A stretch of DNA of 64,000 bases. Origin: Topomyia yanbarensis (lineage: Eukaryota > Arthropoda > Insecta > Diptera > Culicidae). Positions 35,311 through 47,412 of this stretch are shown here, piece after piece. The translations under genes were made by a program, and so were the position numbers. Where the stretch lies: the NCBI RefSeq assembly GCF_030247195.1, contig NC_080671.1:65347412-65411411 (forward strand), read 5' to 3'. Below the pieces are notes generated by a model. That model was given only the letters and a program-made list of their open reading frames with translations, ran no database searches and was not told the DNA's origin. How positions within the stretch are numbered: position 1 is the first letter of the stretch; each line of letters opens with the position of its first letter.

Positions 35311-37910
35311 GAACATTTTTACGAATTAAGTCCCTAATAACGAGCACATTTTTACGAACTAATTCAATGTTTGGTTCGTAAATGGAGGTTCCAGTTTATT
35401 GTGTTGTCATTTCCATTTCCCAACCATCTTCTTTAATTTCCATTCCCCTCCCCCAGGAAAATCATGAATGATATGGCAAGGCATAAAGTACCAAATATCA
35501 TAGATGCAATTTTTGGTATACTAATTCAATTGGTTTAGTAAATCAATTTTGCGACAGAATTTTTTTAATCCATTTTGAAACTAGACCATGTACTTGATAA
35601 TACCACACGAACGACAAAAACGCCAAATACCAATGGAATACCTGGTTTAAGCATTTCACCAAATCAAATCAACAATCTTTCAAAAGATTGCACTGAACGC
35701 CCTTTGAAACTTTCTACAATTTGTGTTGGTAACTATTCAATTAACTTTTAGTAACAGTGCAACATCATCTACATCACCACCAAACTAACAATTGTTTTAA
35801 GTTTTCATAATAAATCACCGAACGCAATCGGCAAAAGTTAGCAGCTTATTGCGTTCATCTCGATCAGATTTCACTATTATAAACTTTTCCCTGCTGTGTT
35901 CAGCGTTCAAAGCGAGAATCAAGCACCAAAGTTCAGCAAGTTTAAAATATCTTTACTCTAGTCGATAGCCACTCCGCTGATTGGCTCCCAACAGCCACTA
36001 TCCATTCGCCTCGATACGGCACTCGAACGCCATAGCCACATTTTCCACCATTAGTAGGAAATCGATCATTGCTTGCATCTCTGGTAAGGTATAGAAAATC
36101 GTTGATGATGATGGTGGCGATGATGATGATGATGATGCTAACTAATGGCTCTCGAGTGACAAAGGAAAACAACATTAATAATTATCGGTTCCGCTAGAAT
36201 CCATTAAGATACATGAGCATTTACGGTCAGAGTTGAATGGAGCAAATGTTTTTCTCGCTACTTCTGCTACGCGCATTTCAATAGGATAATTTGCCAATGG
36301 TATTAGGTTACGTAGATTCAACAACAGAAACCTTTATCTCTTATAACTTAATAGAGTTCACCTCAACTTGCGCTGAAGTTTCCGGGAAAAAACACTTTCC
36401 TTGAAATCTGCAGTGCGTTGGAACTTTAATCTGATAAGGATATAGATTTTTGCGAATTCAGAGCACTATTGACTTTAATTGGAGTTATGTTTGGCACACG
36501 TTCACAAATTTCGTCAACTATGGATTTATCTGTTGCTCTATGGATACATCAAAAATAAATAGCACCATAAAAAATGTCAGTTAGCAACTTGCTGCTCAAT
36601 CGCTATCAATTCGTTCCATTTCGTGTCATTAGGAATTCAGGTAAATCTCAAATCGTCGATCGTTTGAGGCTCCGCTGAAAATGTATTACGAATGAATATT
36701 TAAACCCCCACTCTTCGGATGTTGTCTCAAGCGTGGCAAGTGCTTTGCGAATTGGGGGCAACTTATGTTCAGGTGCGGTGAATTGCACTCGACAAATTCG
36801 CCTTTCTGTTTCATACCATGCGGACCGAAGTGCAAACGATTACCAAAGCAATGAGCGCACGGACACGGTATGGCCACGGCAGCAACAGCAGCAGAGAAAC
36901 GATCAGAGCAGATTTACTCCATAGAAAATTCTCCATTATTAAATTCAATTTTCCTCCTACAAGTCCCGCCGGGGGAGCCGTAGTTACATGGTTTCCAGCC
37001 AACTGCGGAGCACATGGTTAAGCTCAAAGAAGGGCGGTGGGGCAAACAGTGCAATGGTTTCTGCCTCATTCGAAACATTTGGCTGTTTCAATTCGGTCGG
37101 ACAGCTCGGCCTTTTTATTTTTTTTTCTTGTTTCCCGAATCCTCGTTTCTTTTATGTTTTAGTTATGTAAGTGTTTTCGCTGTGCTTTGATTTTGATGCT
37201 TATTGGGTATACATTTTTTATGTATCCTAGTAAAACGTGTTTAGGTCGTTGCCAGAGAAAAACTCAATATTGGCGTCTACGCTTGAAAGAAAGGAAAGCA
37301 AAATATTTCCTGTGTAAGGAGTTCAAACGTCGATTAGTTCCGTCTGTTGTATAACATGGCTGTTATTTTTTGGATTTTTGGCTGAAAACTTTTACACAAT
37401 CGAACTTGCAAAACGAATTGAAACTTCTTGGGAATCGTTTTGTATATTATAAAATTGAATATTGTTCAATTGGGTCTTTAATTTCTGCTCAATTCTGCTT
37501 CTTTTTTCCGCCGATGCACAAAATGCAAAAATCAAGCAATTTCTCATAATTTTCAGTTTTGATTTATGTATTAATTTAGATGGGTTATGTTTCTTAAAAT
37601 CTCAAAGTTTTAATTTGCTGCATTTACTGCCTCAGTACGCTTCCGGAACGCACGACATGTTCTAACAAAATACTCCGGATCCATATCTCCCCAGGTACAA
37701 GTCAATGTTTTTCTGAGATTTGCTGTGCTTGAGTGGCGTTTATGCTTTACAGGTCGCATCGCTTGATTGAAGTGAATCCTAGACCTGATACTCTTCTGTT
37801 AAGTAGATGCAACATCAACACTTTCCGTCTACCTCATCTTTTATCCTTCCCGGCGAACGACGGAGATGAGGGCGACCGACAATGATGACTATCACGCTGT
37901 TGAGGTTTTA
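35311..37910. other. No gene called; a microsatellite and a weak promoter-like site
   Basis: This is the least repeat-like stretch of the window. A TATAAA word at 35878-35883 is followed 19 to 24 bp later by TTCAGCG, a weak match to an insect core promoter. A GAT-type microsatellite lies at about 36099-36137. A GC-richer block at 36720-37030 with a CAGCAACAGCAGCAGAG stretch could belong to a host transcript, but open frames overlap on both strands and none shows a domain. Confidence 0.3.
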
Positions 37911-37924
37911 ATATGTATCGGATT

Positions 37925-38073
37925 GGTATGAATTCTAACTTACCATTTCCTCAGCAACTCTTATCGGATAATCAGCAGTCAAACATGATGATGTTAGTGT
38001 GGAATCCGCCAAAATCAACACCACAACGCACGCAACGATCTACTACAACCACGAATCCACTACCTTCTTCTAC
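37925..38073 (+). repeat. Old repeat fragment
   Basis: The order CTCAGCAACTCTTATC, ATCAGCAGTCA, TCCGCCAAAATCA is shared with about 12820-12900. It abuts the left arm of the large inverted repeat. Confidence 0.4.
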
Positions 38074-38428
38074 ATATGACGAATTTCGCGCCAAATCGAA
38101 CAAATGTTGGCAGCACCCTATCAGATTTTAATGAAATATCTGTACATGAAAACTTTGTCACAAAAAGCCACTTTGCATACTTTGTTTTTCCAAAAATGAT
38201 CTAGATTTTCTTTTAAAAAGGGTCAAACTTTTTTCACCATTTTTTTTCAAATGGCTATAGCCCGAAAATGACAAATGTTGTAGTAGTGATTTTCACAAAA
38301 TTAGTCAAATTTTTGAATAAAAATATTGAAAAAATTCTTCATCCTACACTGAAAAAGCTCGATTTTAGTCGATTTACTTAAAAACCCATCTTTGATTTGG
38401 ATGAAATTTAGTTCTAGATAGGTAATTA

Positions 38429-38718
38429 TTAAGTTTTGCTTTTTTTGTGTTTCGAATTCATCTCGTCAGTAACTAGCACCATCTGGGTGTCTAGTTAGAC
38501 GATGTATCTAAAACTAGTACCCAAATTAGCACTAGTTAGACACAAAAAATTCCAAACAGTTCACACGATACATATGAACGCCTAAAGCCACATGTCCCGA
38601 GTGATGTCCCGGGAAGCAAATATAGCTCTGGTTTGCTGACGAGAAAGCTAGTTAGAGACACCCAGATGGTGCTAGTTACTGACGAGATGAATTCGAAACA
38701 CAAAAAAGCAAAACTTAA
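38429..38718. mobile_element. 290-bp inverted-repeat element with about 64-bp TIRs
   Basis: The left repeat (38429-38492) begins TTAAGTTTTGC and is nearly a perfect complement of the right one (about 38655-38718). It splits the left arm of the larger inverted repeat. A 12-bp direct repeat, ATAGGTAATTAT, at 38418-38429 and 38796-38807 frames this element together with 77 bp of extra sequence. The corresponding position in the other arm has a single related copy. Confidence 0.75.
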
Positions 38719-39527
38719 TTTAATTTAAGTTAGGTCTTGTGCCCTTAACGCACAAAGCGGTTTAGTCCAATTTGTCCCTTTTGGGAATTTATTGCATAGG
38801 TAATTATGTTCCCTACCTAACGTTAAAAATTCAAGTTGGGCACTTTTATCGAAAAAAAAGTTATTTGAAAAATACGTTTCCTTGTCTAAACTAAATTTTT
38901 TATCAGTGTATTTGAATCGAAAACTAAACGAATGAAAGTGATAATCATCTCAGAATCCAATTTCCCAACTGCTAGTTTCCTGATACATGTAAAAAGTATC
39001 AGTAACGAATTTGGTATATATTCATAACAAACTTGAATAAAAACTTTCAAATGAGCACAATAATTAATACTAATAGGCTTCTACTTTTAATTTTTTTTTT
39101 ATATAATTAGCACGATGACGAAGTCGACCGATAAATCGACACACAATGACCTGCACACGTGTCCAACAACCCCGCTATTAAGCTGTGGAACAATGTTTGC
39201 AAACACGGCCCACAGCAAAAATCAATTCACATCGACCCGCAAGTCGGCCATGGTAGCGCGCACAGACCAATGGTCGTTTATTTGAGCAGGTACGGAGTAT
39301 GAAAAATCTCCACACATAAAAAAGGCCCATAGGCTCTCTCGCTCTCCTCGATGCATTACTATCGAGGCGTAATGCAATAACCATCTTAAAACAATTGTCT
39401 GTCAGAGGTTCTTTAGCGCTGATGCATGCAATATGCTTGAACGGAAATGTTTAAAAATCTATTTTTTTCGAGAGTTGCCCTACTGAAGTTGTAGAGTTAG
39501 GCTCTCGGAAGGGCTCCCCGTCAGAAT

Positions 39528-40130
39528 CACACACTACAATTGCGGACGAGATAGGCAACGTTGCCCACGAACACACTGCTTAAGATTCAAAGAACTTTCG
39601 GTGAGCATTGAACGCTTGATAGTATGCGTTGGAAAAAATGCGTTCAACTTTGTCACCGGTTTATCCATATAAAGCATTTATTAAACTAAAAGAAGAAAAT
39701 CAGTCGATTAATAAGATTATCGGGATTCAAATCATGCAAAATAGTTAGTGGAAAAACAATTGACCGGGTGGAATGGTGCTTTTGAAAAAGTGGCGATGAT
39801 TTTTCGTCACACCACCACACTGTCCCGGGCACGCAACACAAGTGCGTAGTGAAAACACCACAGCCACTTTTTCAAAAGCACCATCCCGCCCGGTCAATTG
39901 TTTTTACACCAACAATTTTGCATGATTTGAATCCTGATAATTTAATTATTCGACTGATTTTCTTCTTTTATAGTTTAATGAATGCTTTATAGGATAAATC
40001 GGCGGGAAAGCTATACACAATTTTTCCTACGCATACTACCAAGCGCTCAATTCTAACACATACTCAAAGAAAGTAACTTGAGCCTTAAGGCTAATCGCAG
40101 CGGGCCGTGATTCTGAATGTGATATTCAGT
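39528..40130. repeat. Palindromic foldback, about 200-bp arms and a short loop
   Basis: The sequence folds on itself about a centre near 39829. The best arms are 39604-39800 and 39858-40054, with long matching words such as AAATCAGTCGA and TGGTGCTTTTGAAAAAGTGGC. Weaker pairing continues outward. An RNA from either strand would form a long hairpin, a possible source of small RNAs. It is nested in the 3.3-kb inverted-repeat element. Confidence 0.75.
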
Positions 40131-40871
40131 GTACGGTTGAGATATGTGCGGGAATAGAGATTTTATGATCGCGTGTATCATCGCGAAGGTATCGAGCATT
40201 TGTACGCTAAAATGTTTAATCGTTGTTCGTTTGTATGTTGCGTGTGCTAACGTGTATGTAACTTTGCGTGTATAAATTCGATTTTATAACCGTGTGCCTT
40301 TCTCATATTCGCGTGTGTTCTTGGATGACAGCGTGCGAACCGTAAATCTGATACTTAATTTTCGATGTACGGTTTAGATGCTAGAAAAAAGTAAGATCTT
40401 CCATATCACTGAAATTCCCGGTCATGTCGCCATGGAAAGTGTTGTTTAGTGGATATGAGAACTTTCTTTTTATAATTGGTTTAATTGAAGGCATGGACCT
40501 AGTCTGCTGATGCCAAAGATAGAAACTTCCGAAAGTGACCGATTCATGATCGTGCGAGCGCGGGACTTGTTAGGTTCACCCTTGAGATCGCGTTTGAAGA
40601 TTTATAAGCCCTGAGACGTTCACCTGATCACCGGGATGGCATAATGTTTGAGAGATCGCGCGTGTAGGTGCCGTGGATGGTCGCAAAGGGCTCAAGCATT
40701 TGTACGTTAACGGGTTTGTCACGCGATCCTTCCTCAGAACAAAATAAGAAAATAAAGAAGTAATAATGGAATATTTGTTTAATAACATAAACTCTTTTTA
40801 ATGGGATTCTTGAATAATAAAAATATACTTAGTTGCTAAATTAGACAATATCTTCTCACAAACTGAGTTTT
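40131..40871. other. Interior of the inverted-repeat element, internal repeats
   Basis: The words GATCGCG, GCGTGT and CATTTGTACG(C/T)TAA recur (for example about 40198 and 40698). I see no ORF of note. The segment's relation to the flanking palindrome is unclear. Confidence 0.35.
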
Positions 40872-42399
40872 ATTGGATTCTGAGATGATTATGACTTTCA
40901 TTGGTTTAGTTTTCGATAAAAATACACTAAAAAAAATCAATTTGGACAAGGAAAAGTTTTTTTCAAAAAGCTTTTTTTTCTTGAAGGTGTCTAACTTGAA
41001 TTTTTGACGGTAGATGGGGAACCTAATTATCTATCTTGGAACTAACATCCAAATCTAAGATGGGGATTTTTAATAAATCGACTTTAAATTTTTAAAATGG
41101 ATTTTGTTCAGTGTAGTAGTCGAGGAAGAATTTTTTCAATATTTTCATTCAAAAATTTGACTTTTGTGAAAATCACTCCTACTACATTTTTTTGTAGGAT
41201 TTGTCATTTTTAGACTATAACCATTGGAAAAAATTGGTAAAAAAAGCTTGACCCTTTTCAAAAGACAGTCTAAATCATTTTTGGAAAAAAAACAAAGAAT
41301 GCAAAGTGTCTTTTTATGACAAAATCTTCATGTACAAAAAATTTTACTAAAATCTGAGAGGGTGCTGCCAACTCTGAATATGATTTAACGCGAAATTCGT
41401 CATATTTTCGACATCCGTCGTCGCAGCCTTTGATCTCATCCATTCTTCTGTCTCCTATTGCCAGAAACAATTATGGCCATTATGAGCCATAAGCGATTAT
41501 TTGTTAAATCCTGCTCAAGTTAATTTTTTTCCCTATGTTAGTTAGACGGTTTGTGATAACTGTGGAAATATGCTGTGAAATGTATCATTGAAGAGGTTTT
41601 TATGCCCTTTGGAGAAAGGGTCGAAAATATGACGTAATTGACGCATAATCCTTCAGCAAAATAACGCATCGCTTCGTATGACTGAACACTCCATGACTTA
41701 GTTGACTACTAAAAACAATCCTCCAAGTATATGACCTGCTTCGAGTCCTGCTTGCATTGCCATAGAGAACCTCTAGGTACTATTGGTTGAAGTTATAGAC
41801 GGAAATAAACGCCAGCTTAACAGAATTTTCAGTATTAGACTGCAATTCTAGGATGTTAAGATGCTTCAAAGGCGGTCGTTCAGTATAACAGGAGTAGAGG
41901 TGTGCGCCGATGAAAAATGTCGTAATCGGCGGCGTAGGTGTGATTTGGGCCGGCGGCGGCGGCGTATCGGCGTGACGCCGTTTGCTAAAATCATCGGCGG
42001 CGGCGGCGGCGCAAAGCGGCGTGGGATATTTTTTTATATGGATGGAAAGTAGTAATTTTCTCAATCATCTTGCTATGTTGACTATTGTGTCTGCGTGTGT
42101 CAAAATTAAACCAAATATTGATGACGTAGCGGTGTCATCAGCTTTAAGCATAACACTGTTTTTTAACCGGGAATTAATTTTATTTGAGAAAATGGAAAAA
42201 AAAAATAAAAGTAAATATCCAAAGTTGCGATTACTAAAGATTAATTTAAACAACCGCTCCTAATACTTCCAATGCCAACTGTTACGAATATCGATGTTAA
42301 CACAGTTTCAGAAAGCATGCAAAGTTTTATGCCATTCATTTTAATAAATATTCCTCTGAGATAAAATAACAATATCTGGTCTTCAGTCTAATTTATACT

Positions 42400-43032
42400 T
42401 CTGCCTGAGCCAGACCTATACAACCGAGTGAAGTGAAATAGAATTTATTAACCTGATACTTGGAGAAATTTCTTTATGCTGAGAATGCGGATCGATTATT
42501 CAACTAAAAATCACGGAACTATTAAATAAACCACGCTTTGTCCCCATAACATGCAAATTCCTACGCGCATGTATTAACATCAGACGCCACATCGTGAACA
42601 ATCCTTGCGCAATACAAAGATACATATACAAACGAGAATGTATCTCAGCGAATTGCCGACTCATCGACGATATACCTATTTGAACAGTGATCTCTATACA
42701 AATACCTACAAACGGTTCCCAAATTTGTAACAGTTGTTCAGGACATAATGACAACTGCTAAACAGCATCCAGCACCCCAAAATCAACTGTTAGCACTATC
42801 GGTGAGGATAAAAAGGCGACGTTGCTCACGCGCAAGTGCAAGAAGCAAGATACAACATCCGACCGTCGGCACCAATACAGCTTTAACTATGAAGACCTGG
42901 ACGTCAGACATGAGAGAAGCAAATAATCCCAAAGATACAGCAGACAAGCAGTCAACTGTATCCCCACCGCTAAAGAAGGTCTCCACTCTCAATAGAAAAT
43001 CACGAGCACGAGATTCTGCGGATAACCAATAA
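42400..43032 (+). other. Unassigned codon-like stretch inside the hAT-like element
   Basis: Plus-strand frames give basic, polar peptides. One includes CNSCSGHNDNC (about 42730), which has the spacing of a zinc-knuckle-like C2HC motif. Another is the 94-codon frame at 42748-43032, rich in K, R, S and T. This could be a fragment of a LINE ORF1 or gag-like gene. Frames shift and stop, so I do not call a gene. Confidence 0.2.
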
Positions 43033-44149
43033 TGTTTTTTGCTGAAATATTGAAATAGAAATCAACGGGACGTTTTCTGGGCCACTCTGATCGTTTGATA
43101 CACCGCACTCAATATTTTGCCCACGTATATCGTTGGAAAAAATCCTTAGCATGATAAAATTACAAAATGGTGCGGCTTCCAATACAGGTTAAACATCGAA
43201 TCACTTTCGAACAATAGGCCAATATGGTATGGTAGTTTCGATTGCGGCAAAGTTCTACTGTATCGATTTTGTAGACTTTTTCGGTAAATTAAAGGAAAAG
43301 AGAAACAAAGGATAAGAAAATTGAAATGCGGATTTTTCTAGAGAGAACCAGTTGTAAACGTACAGAAAACCTTCCATTATGTTGACAGAAGTATGTCTAG
43401 CACTAGTTTTTCGTTCCAAGTTTCATTTCGGCAGACTTTGCAGCCAGGTTTTAGGAATGTGCAGTGCTACTGCATGGCTAGTGTTACGAGACTACTGACT
43501 ACTAAGAATCCTTCCTGGCGGGGGCTGGCTTATGCGACGGGTGGCTTATACGACACCAACGCCTTACCCTCTGAACTACCAGACCAAGGTTAATAGTTAA
43601 AAGTCATCCGGCTTGAATTACTATATCGAAGGCATGACGCTATACGAGCTTTGCTTGCGTGCAAATTTGAGTAGAATTGTGATTCACGCGTGCGATGGTA
43701 ATTTACAACGTATTTTTATTTGAATATTTACACAAATTTTGTAGAAACAATTGTACTGGCTTATATGTCGGTTCATTAAGTTTTAACTGTTTCTAACCAT
43801 GAAAAAGTGACATCATTCGTTCGATATGCTATCTAATTCCCCATGAGCCGAATATTTTCTTGCACTGAGTAACTTGTGTCTTTAACTACTGAGAACTCGA
43901 CAGTAGGGAGTATTATGGTTTCCACAGACTGACGATTGATTGCTGCGATCCGGATGACTATGCGAGTAGGAAGTCAGCAAAAGTATTGTCCAGGCTATTT
44001 TATTATCATATCGATTGATTGATTAGTAAAACAAGAAATGCTTAGAACAAGTATATTGCTTAACTTCTGAATATCTTAATACCTTTTACCGACCTATTCG
44101 GCTGATATTCGCTTGTCCAGTCTTTAAACAGCGGAACACTATATAAATT

Positions 44150-44157
44150 CACAGTTC
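44150..44157 (+). promoter_or_regulatory. TATA-box-like word in the hAT-like element
   Basis: The sequence TATATAAA stands in a more GC-rich context than most AT-rich words here and is followed by a short GC-rich stretch (CCGCTCGCAG). No initiator at proper spacing and no downstream ORF were found, so this is only a candidate. Confidence 0.15.
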
Positions 44158-44270
44158 ATAAGCAAACCGCTCGCAGACACGGTGACAGTTTAATTTCTTG
44201 CTGAATTGCCGTGCGGTTCGAAAGCAGCTTTGTTTCCATATGGACTACAATATCCTGCCTCAAGATTGGC

Positions 44271-46078
44271 AACCCAACCAACATTAGGAGCTGAACTATA
44301 AGACTACGTGTTGATTTAAAGCAGATTAAAGGTTATGTAAGCTGAATAAAACTTTTGCTGAACTATTTAAACATTAACAGTTTATTCAGCCTATTTAAAA
44401 TCCAGTATTCGCCAGTTCCAACTAGGCTGAACTATATTGCTAATAAATGTAATAGCGACAATATTAAAGCTTTTATTCAACCATCTTAATTAGACTGAAT
44501 TGCGAGTTGAATAAACGATGCTGTTACCAAAAGTATTACCTTTAATCATTAAGCTGCACTACATGTCTTCAAGAGGTTGTTTCTACCTTTGCATTTACCG
44601 TTATACCACCTTTGACTTTCAGCTGAATTATGTGTTTAACAAAGGTAATTGTAACTACTACAAAAATTGGCGCGATTAGCAAATCATGAGGAATGGCAAC
44701 CGACCTGGGTTCGAGTCCCAATACACACACAATATTTTTTTTACTATTATGTGAAGGATTTTTTTATTATTTCGGTATATTCCAATTGAGATGTTTTGCA
44801 TATATTACAGTTAAGGAGCAATAGATCAATAAATGAATAAAGAAATAAAGAAAGTTTATTTAGTTTTTTTTATATCTACTGAGTTTTCACCACGAGAAAT
44901 ACACGATTTACAGTTTTTTAATGTACAAGCTTACCAAATCACTCGCGCCCTCGTTTATGTAAATTTACCTTTTAATTCGAAACGGTCTGTTTACTTGTGA
45001 AACATGAATATTCTAATATTGAACACAATAGAAACTTTTTGTTCCAATGTTGCTATAAATTTTAGACACCAGCATTGTTACCATGATTTTTTTCTATCCA
45101 TCGACTTGCAAACAAAGGTACAATGAAATGATTATTCACGCTGGCGGACTTAATTGATATAAATAAATAAACTATTGAATTCGAACAGCGACTTCCGCTT
45201 ACCAAAAAAATCACAATGGAAAGAAAATCATTTGGCAGGGAGTGGTAAATAAATTGAGGAGATTGCCACCTTAGAATTATAAATGACTTCAATCCATCAT
45301 TCAGTTACCACCACTTTCATATAACACCCATTTTTACTTATCTAAATATTTTGTGACAACCATAAATCCTCACCTTGGAAACAAAAACGACTATAATCAT
45401 CATTTTTGAAATAAATAAATTATCTAATTTAAAATTCCCGAATGTTCTAAAACTTATTAAATAAAAAAAATGAAATAAAAACATTATCGTAGGTTGGGAT
45501 TCGAACCCAAGTCAACTAGGTTCACTTAAATCTATAGAAGGCTACTGTAGCCTTTGTACAGACTCTATTCAGCAGCCTAGACTTGTCGGTACATCGGTGA
45601 ACTCTTAAGCATTCAACGTATGCAAGATTGGTGCAGACAGTAAGGTAAGTGCTTAGTATTCAACAGGTTGCTGGTTCGGATCCAGGTACGTGATATGATA
45701 TCCAACAAGGTAATACAATTTTTCTCTAACTGTAACGTAACACTAATAAAAGAATATGGCTTCCAAAGAGATTGATGGCGTGTGTAACTTGAAATGAATG
45801 TCTTTTTTAACAATTTTCCTATGATAATTCTCTCAGCTGAATAGCGGTAACGAAAAGGTTTATTGATAAAGCTGAACTATGGTTTTCTTCAGGCTGTATA
45901 CGTGCTGAAGAATTGTTCTTTCATGTGTCTTAATCAGACCAGCTGAATAAATTCTCCAAATCCCGGATGTTTAAGGGTGGAATAAACGATATATGATTAC
46001 ACGTATACTTTCAATGTTCAGCTAGAGCTGAATAAAGCAACTGTTAAAACGTTTATAAAACCACGAAATGTTTGTTGG
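44271..46078. mobile_element. Candidate nested element, CCCAAC(C/A)AACATT ends
   Basis: The left end CCCAACCAACATT and the right end, read inward as CCCAACAAACATT, form a 13-bp TIR with one mismatch. The flanking octamers ATTGGCAA and AATGGTAA match at six of eight positions. Near both ends the word GCTGAATAAA recurs in both directions. It lies inside the hAT-like element. There is no coding capacity. Confidence 0.45.
44664..44740 (+). repeat. tRNA-like pol III promoter fragment (SINE candidate)
   Basis: An A-box-like word (TTAGCAAATCATG, about 44676) is followed by a perfect B box, GGTTCGAGTCC (44708-44718), and then an A/T-rich stretch. The upstream part does not fold as a tRNA that I can verify, so it is more likely SINE-derived than a tRNA gene. 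Two more B-box words lie at 45497-45507 (minus) and 45673-45683 (plus). Confidence 0.35.
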
Positions 46079-46317
46079 GAATGGTAAGAATCAGACAAAA
46101 CTATTCCAACCAAAAAGATTATCGCAAAATAAACCAAAATTCTTTCACTCAATACACATTCAGGTCAAATATGGACTCGGCGCGAGTTTAAATATGATCG
46201 GCGGCGCAGCACAAAAAAGGCAATCGGCGCGCTGACCATTTTTTCCTGAAATCGGCGGCGTGTCAAAATCATCGGCGGCGGCGGCGTGGCGCGGCGGCGC
46301 ACACCTCTAAACAGGAG

Positions 46318-47412
46318 TAATATACGATCAAAATCCCGTGCTACTTACTCAAGCTACCTTTTCAACGGGACCCCTATTGTATTATGCTTCAAAATGCCAG
46401 CTTCAGCACTATTCAATTTATTAATATCACATAACTCAATGATCTCCAACATCAGCCAACAAACAGCCAGAATCCCATCTTTCCAACGCAGGTTACGAAA
46501 TTGAAACGTGGCACAAAAATTACAAAGTTGCGGAAAATAGTTCAAAACAGCGCGATAATATAATTCTACTTTGTGTGACAGCTCTGCACAACCCAAACGA
46601 ACACCGGTTTGTTTGCGTAAAAATTTCCATTTCCCACAACCCATTCTACTTTCGAAACCATTGGATGTGACTGCTGTTCCGCACTCCGTCTGAGATATGA
46701 GAAGTGATTTTTGCACCATTTGTACCCTTTCAGAAAATTTCACTTCACGCTGGAAGGCATCTTGGTGTGGTGGAAAAAAAATTCAAACACACGCGCCAAC
46801 CTCGTCGACATTCGTTCCGCTCAGGTATTTTAATGCGAAATATCTTTTAATAACCCAACAGGTGGGGTACCATCGTCTGCAGTTTGTTCTAATGAAATTA
46901 AAATTACTTGCCATATGCTGCAACCGTCGCAATCCAGGGCAATACGACAGACAAAGGCGTGGCAATGCAATAAAATCAAATTTATTGTGTTTCCACAAAT
47001 TGTTACAATTTCAGATTGTTTCCGTTTTGATGGTAGTATTGTAAACATATCGTTCACGCTGAATGTACACAATTATATTCCAGACGGAAGATTTTTTTAA
47101 ATGTTTCTATAGAGCCATCTACGATCTTCTTGTTTGTAGCGAATTATAATTTATTGTATCAGAAATAAGAAAAACACCAGATGGAATTCTAGAATAATTT
47201 TCGTATGATGAAACGTTAGGACACTTTTCAGAAAGATACACTCTAAAAACATATGAACCACATTCCATATTAAAAAGTTTCTTATCGGTATTGAATGTGA
47301 AAATCGGTATAAGCACCGAAACTCGGTACATCTAGCGACGCTGAATATATTACATATTCGCAATAATTATAAGTCATGTCATTTTTCCTGTAATAGGGAA
47401 GTGGACCTGTTA
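46318..47412. other. No gene called
   Basis: Open frames of 70 to 129 codons overlap on both strands (46354-46743 minus, 46697-47044 plus, 46830-47072 minus). None shows a domain I know. The stretch joins to the sequence left of 41887 once the hAT-like element is removed. Confidence 0.3.

Larger units (their letters stand above)
38074..41405. mobile_element. 3.3-kb element with about 500-bp inverted arms
   Basis: The left arm (38074-38961) and right arm (40872-41405) are diverged inverted repeats beginning ATATGACGAATTTCGCG. The left arm is longer because it holds an insertion of about 370 bp at 38430-38807. The interior of about 1.9 kb carries a second palindrome (39528-40130) and no recognisable ORF. 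The structure resembles a foldback or long-TIR non-autonomous transposon. No target duplication could be assigned at the outer ends. Confidence 0.65.
41895..46309. mobile_element. 4.4-kb hAT-like element with CGG-rich ends
   Basis: The ends are a perfect 15-bp inverted repeat, TAGAGGTGTGCGCCG, flanked by a perfect 8-bp duplication, AACAGGAG (41887-41894 and 46310-46317). Both features match hAT transposons. About 130 bp at each end is packed with CGGCGG and ATCGGCGG words in both orientations, plausibly transposase-binding sites. No hAT transposase is readable inside; the largest frame (42748-43032, 94 codons) is not one. The interior holds another candidate element (44271-46078). This is a non-autonomous or gutted copy. 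Confidence 0.8.

Noticed and set aside
44664..44740. Genuine tRNA gene
   Set aside because: The B box is perfect, but I could not draw acceptor and anticodon stems. It is treated as SINE-like.
46354..47072. Chemoreceptor-like or other host exon
   Set aside because: Cysteine- and hydrophobic-rich peptides looked suggestive, but no family motif or splice structure could be supported.
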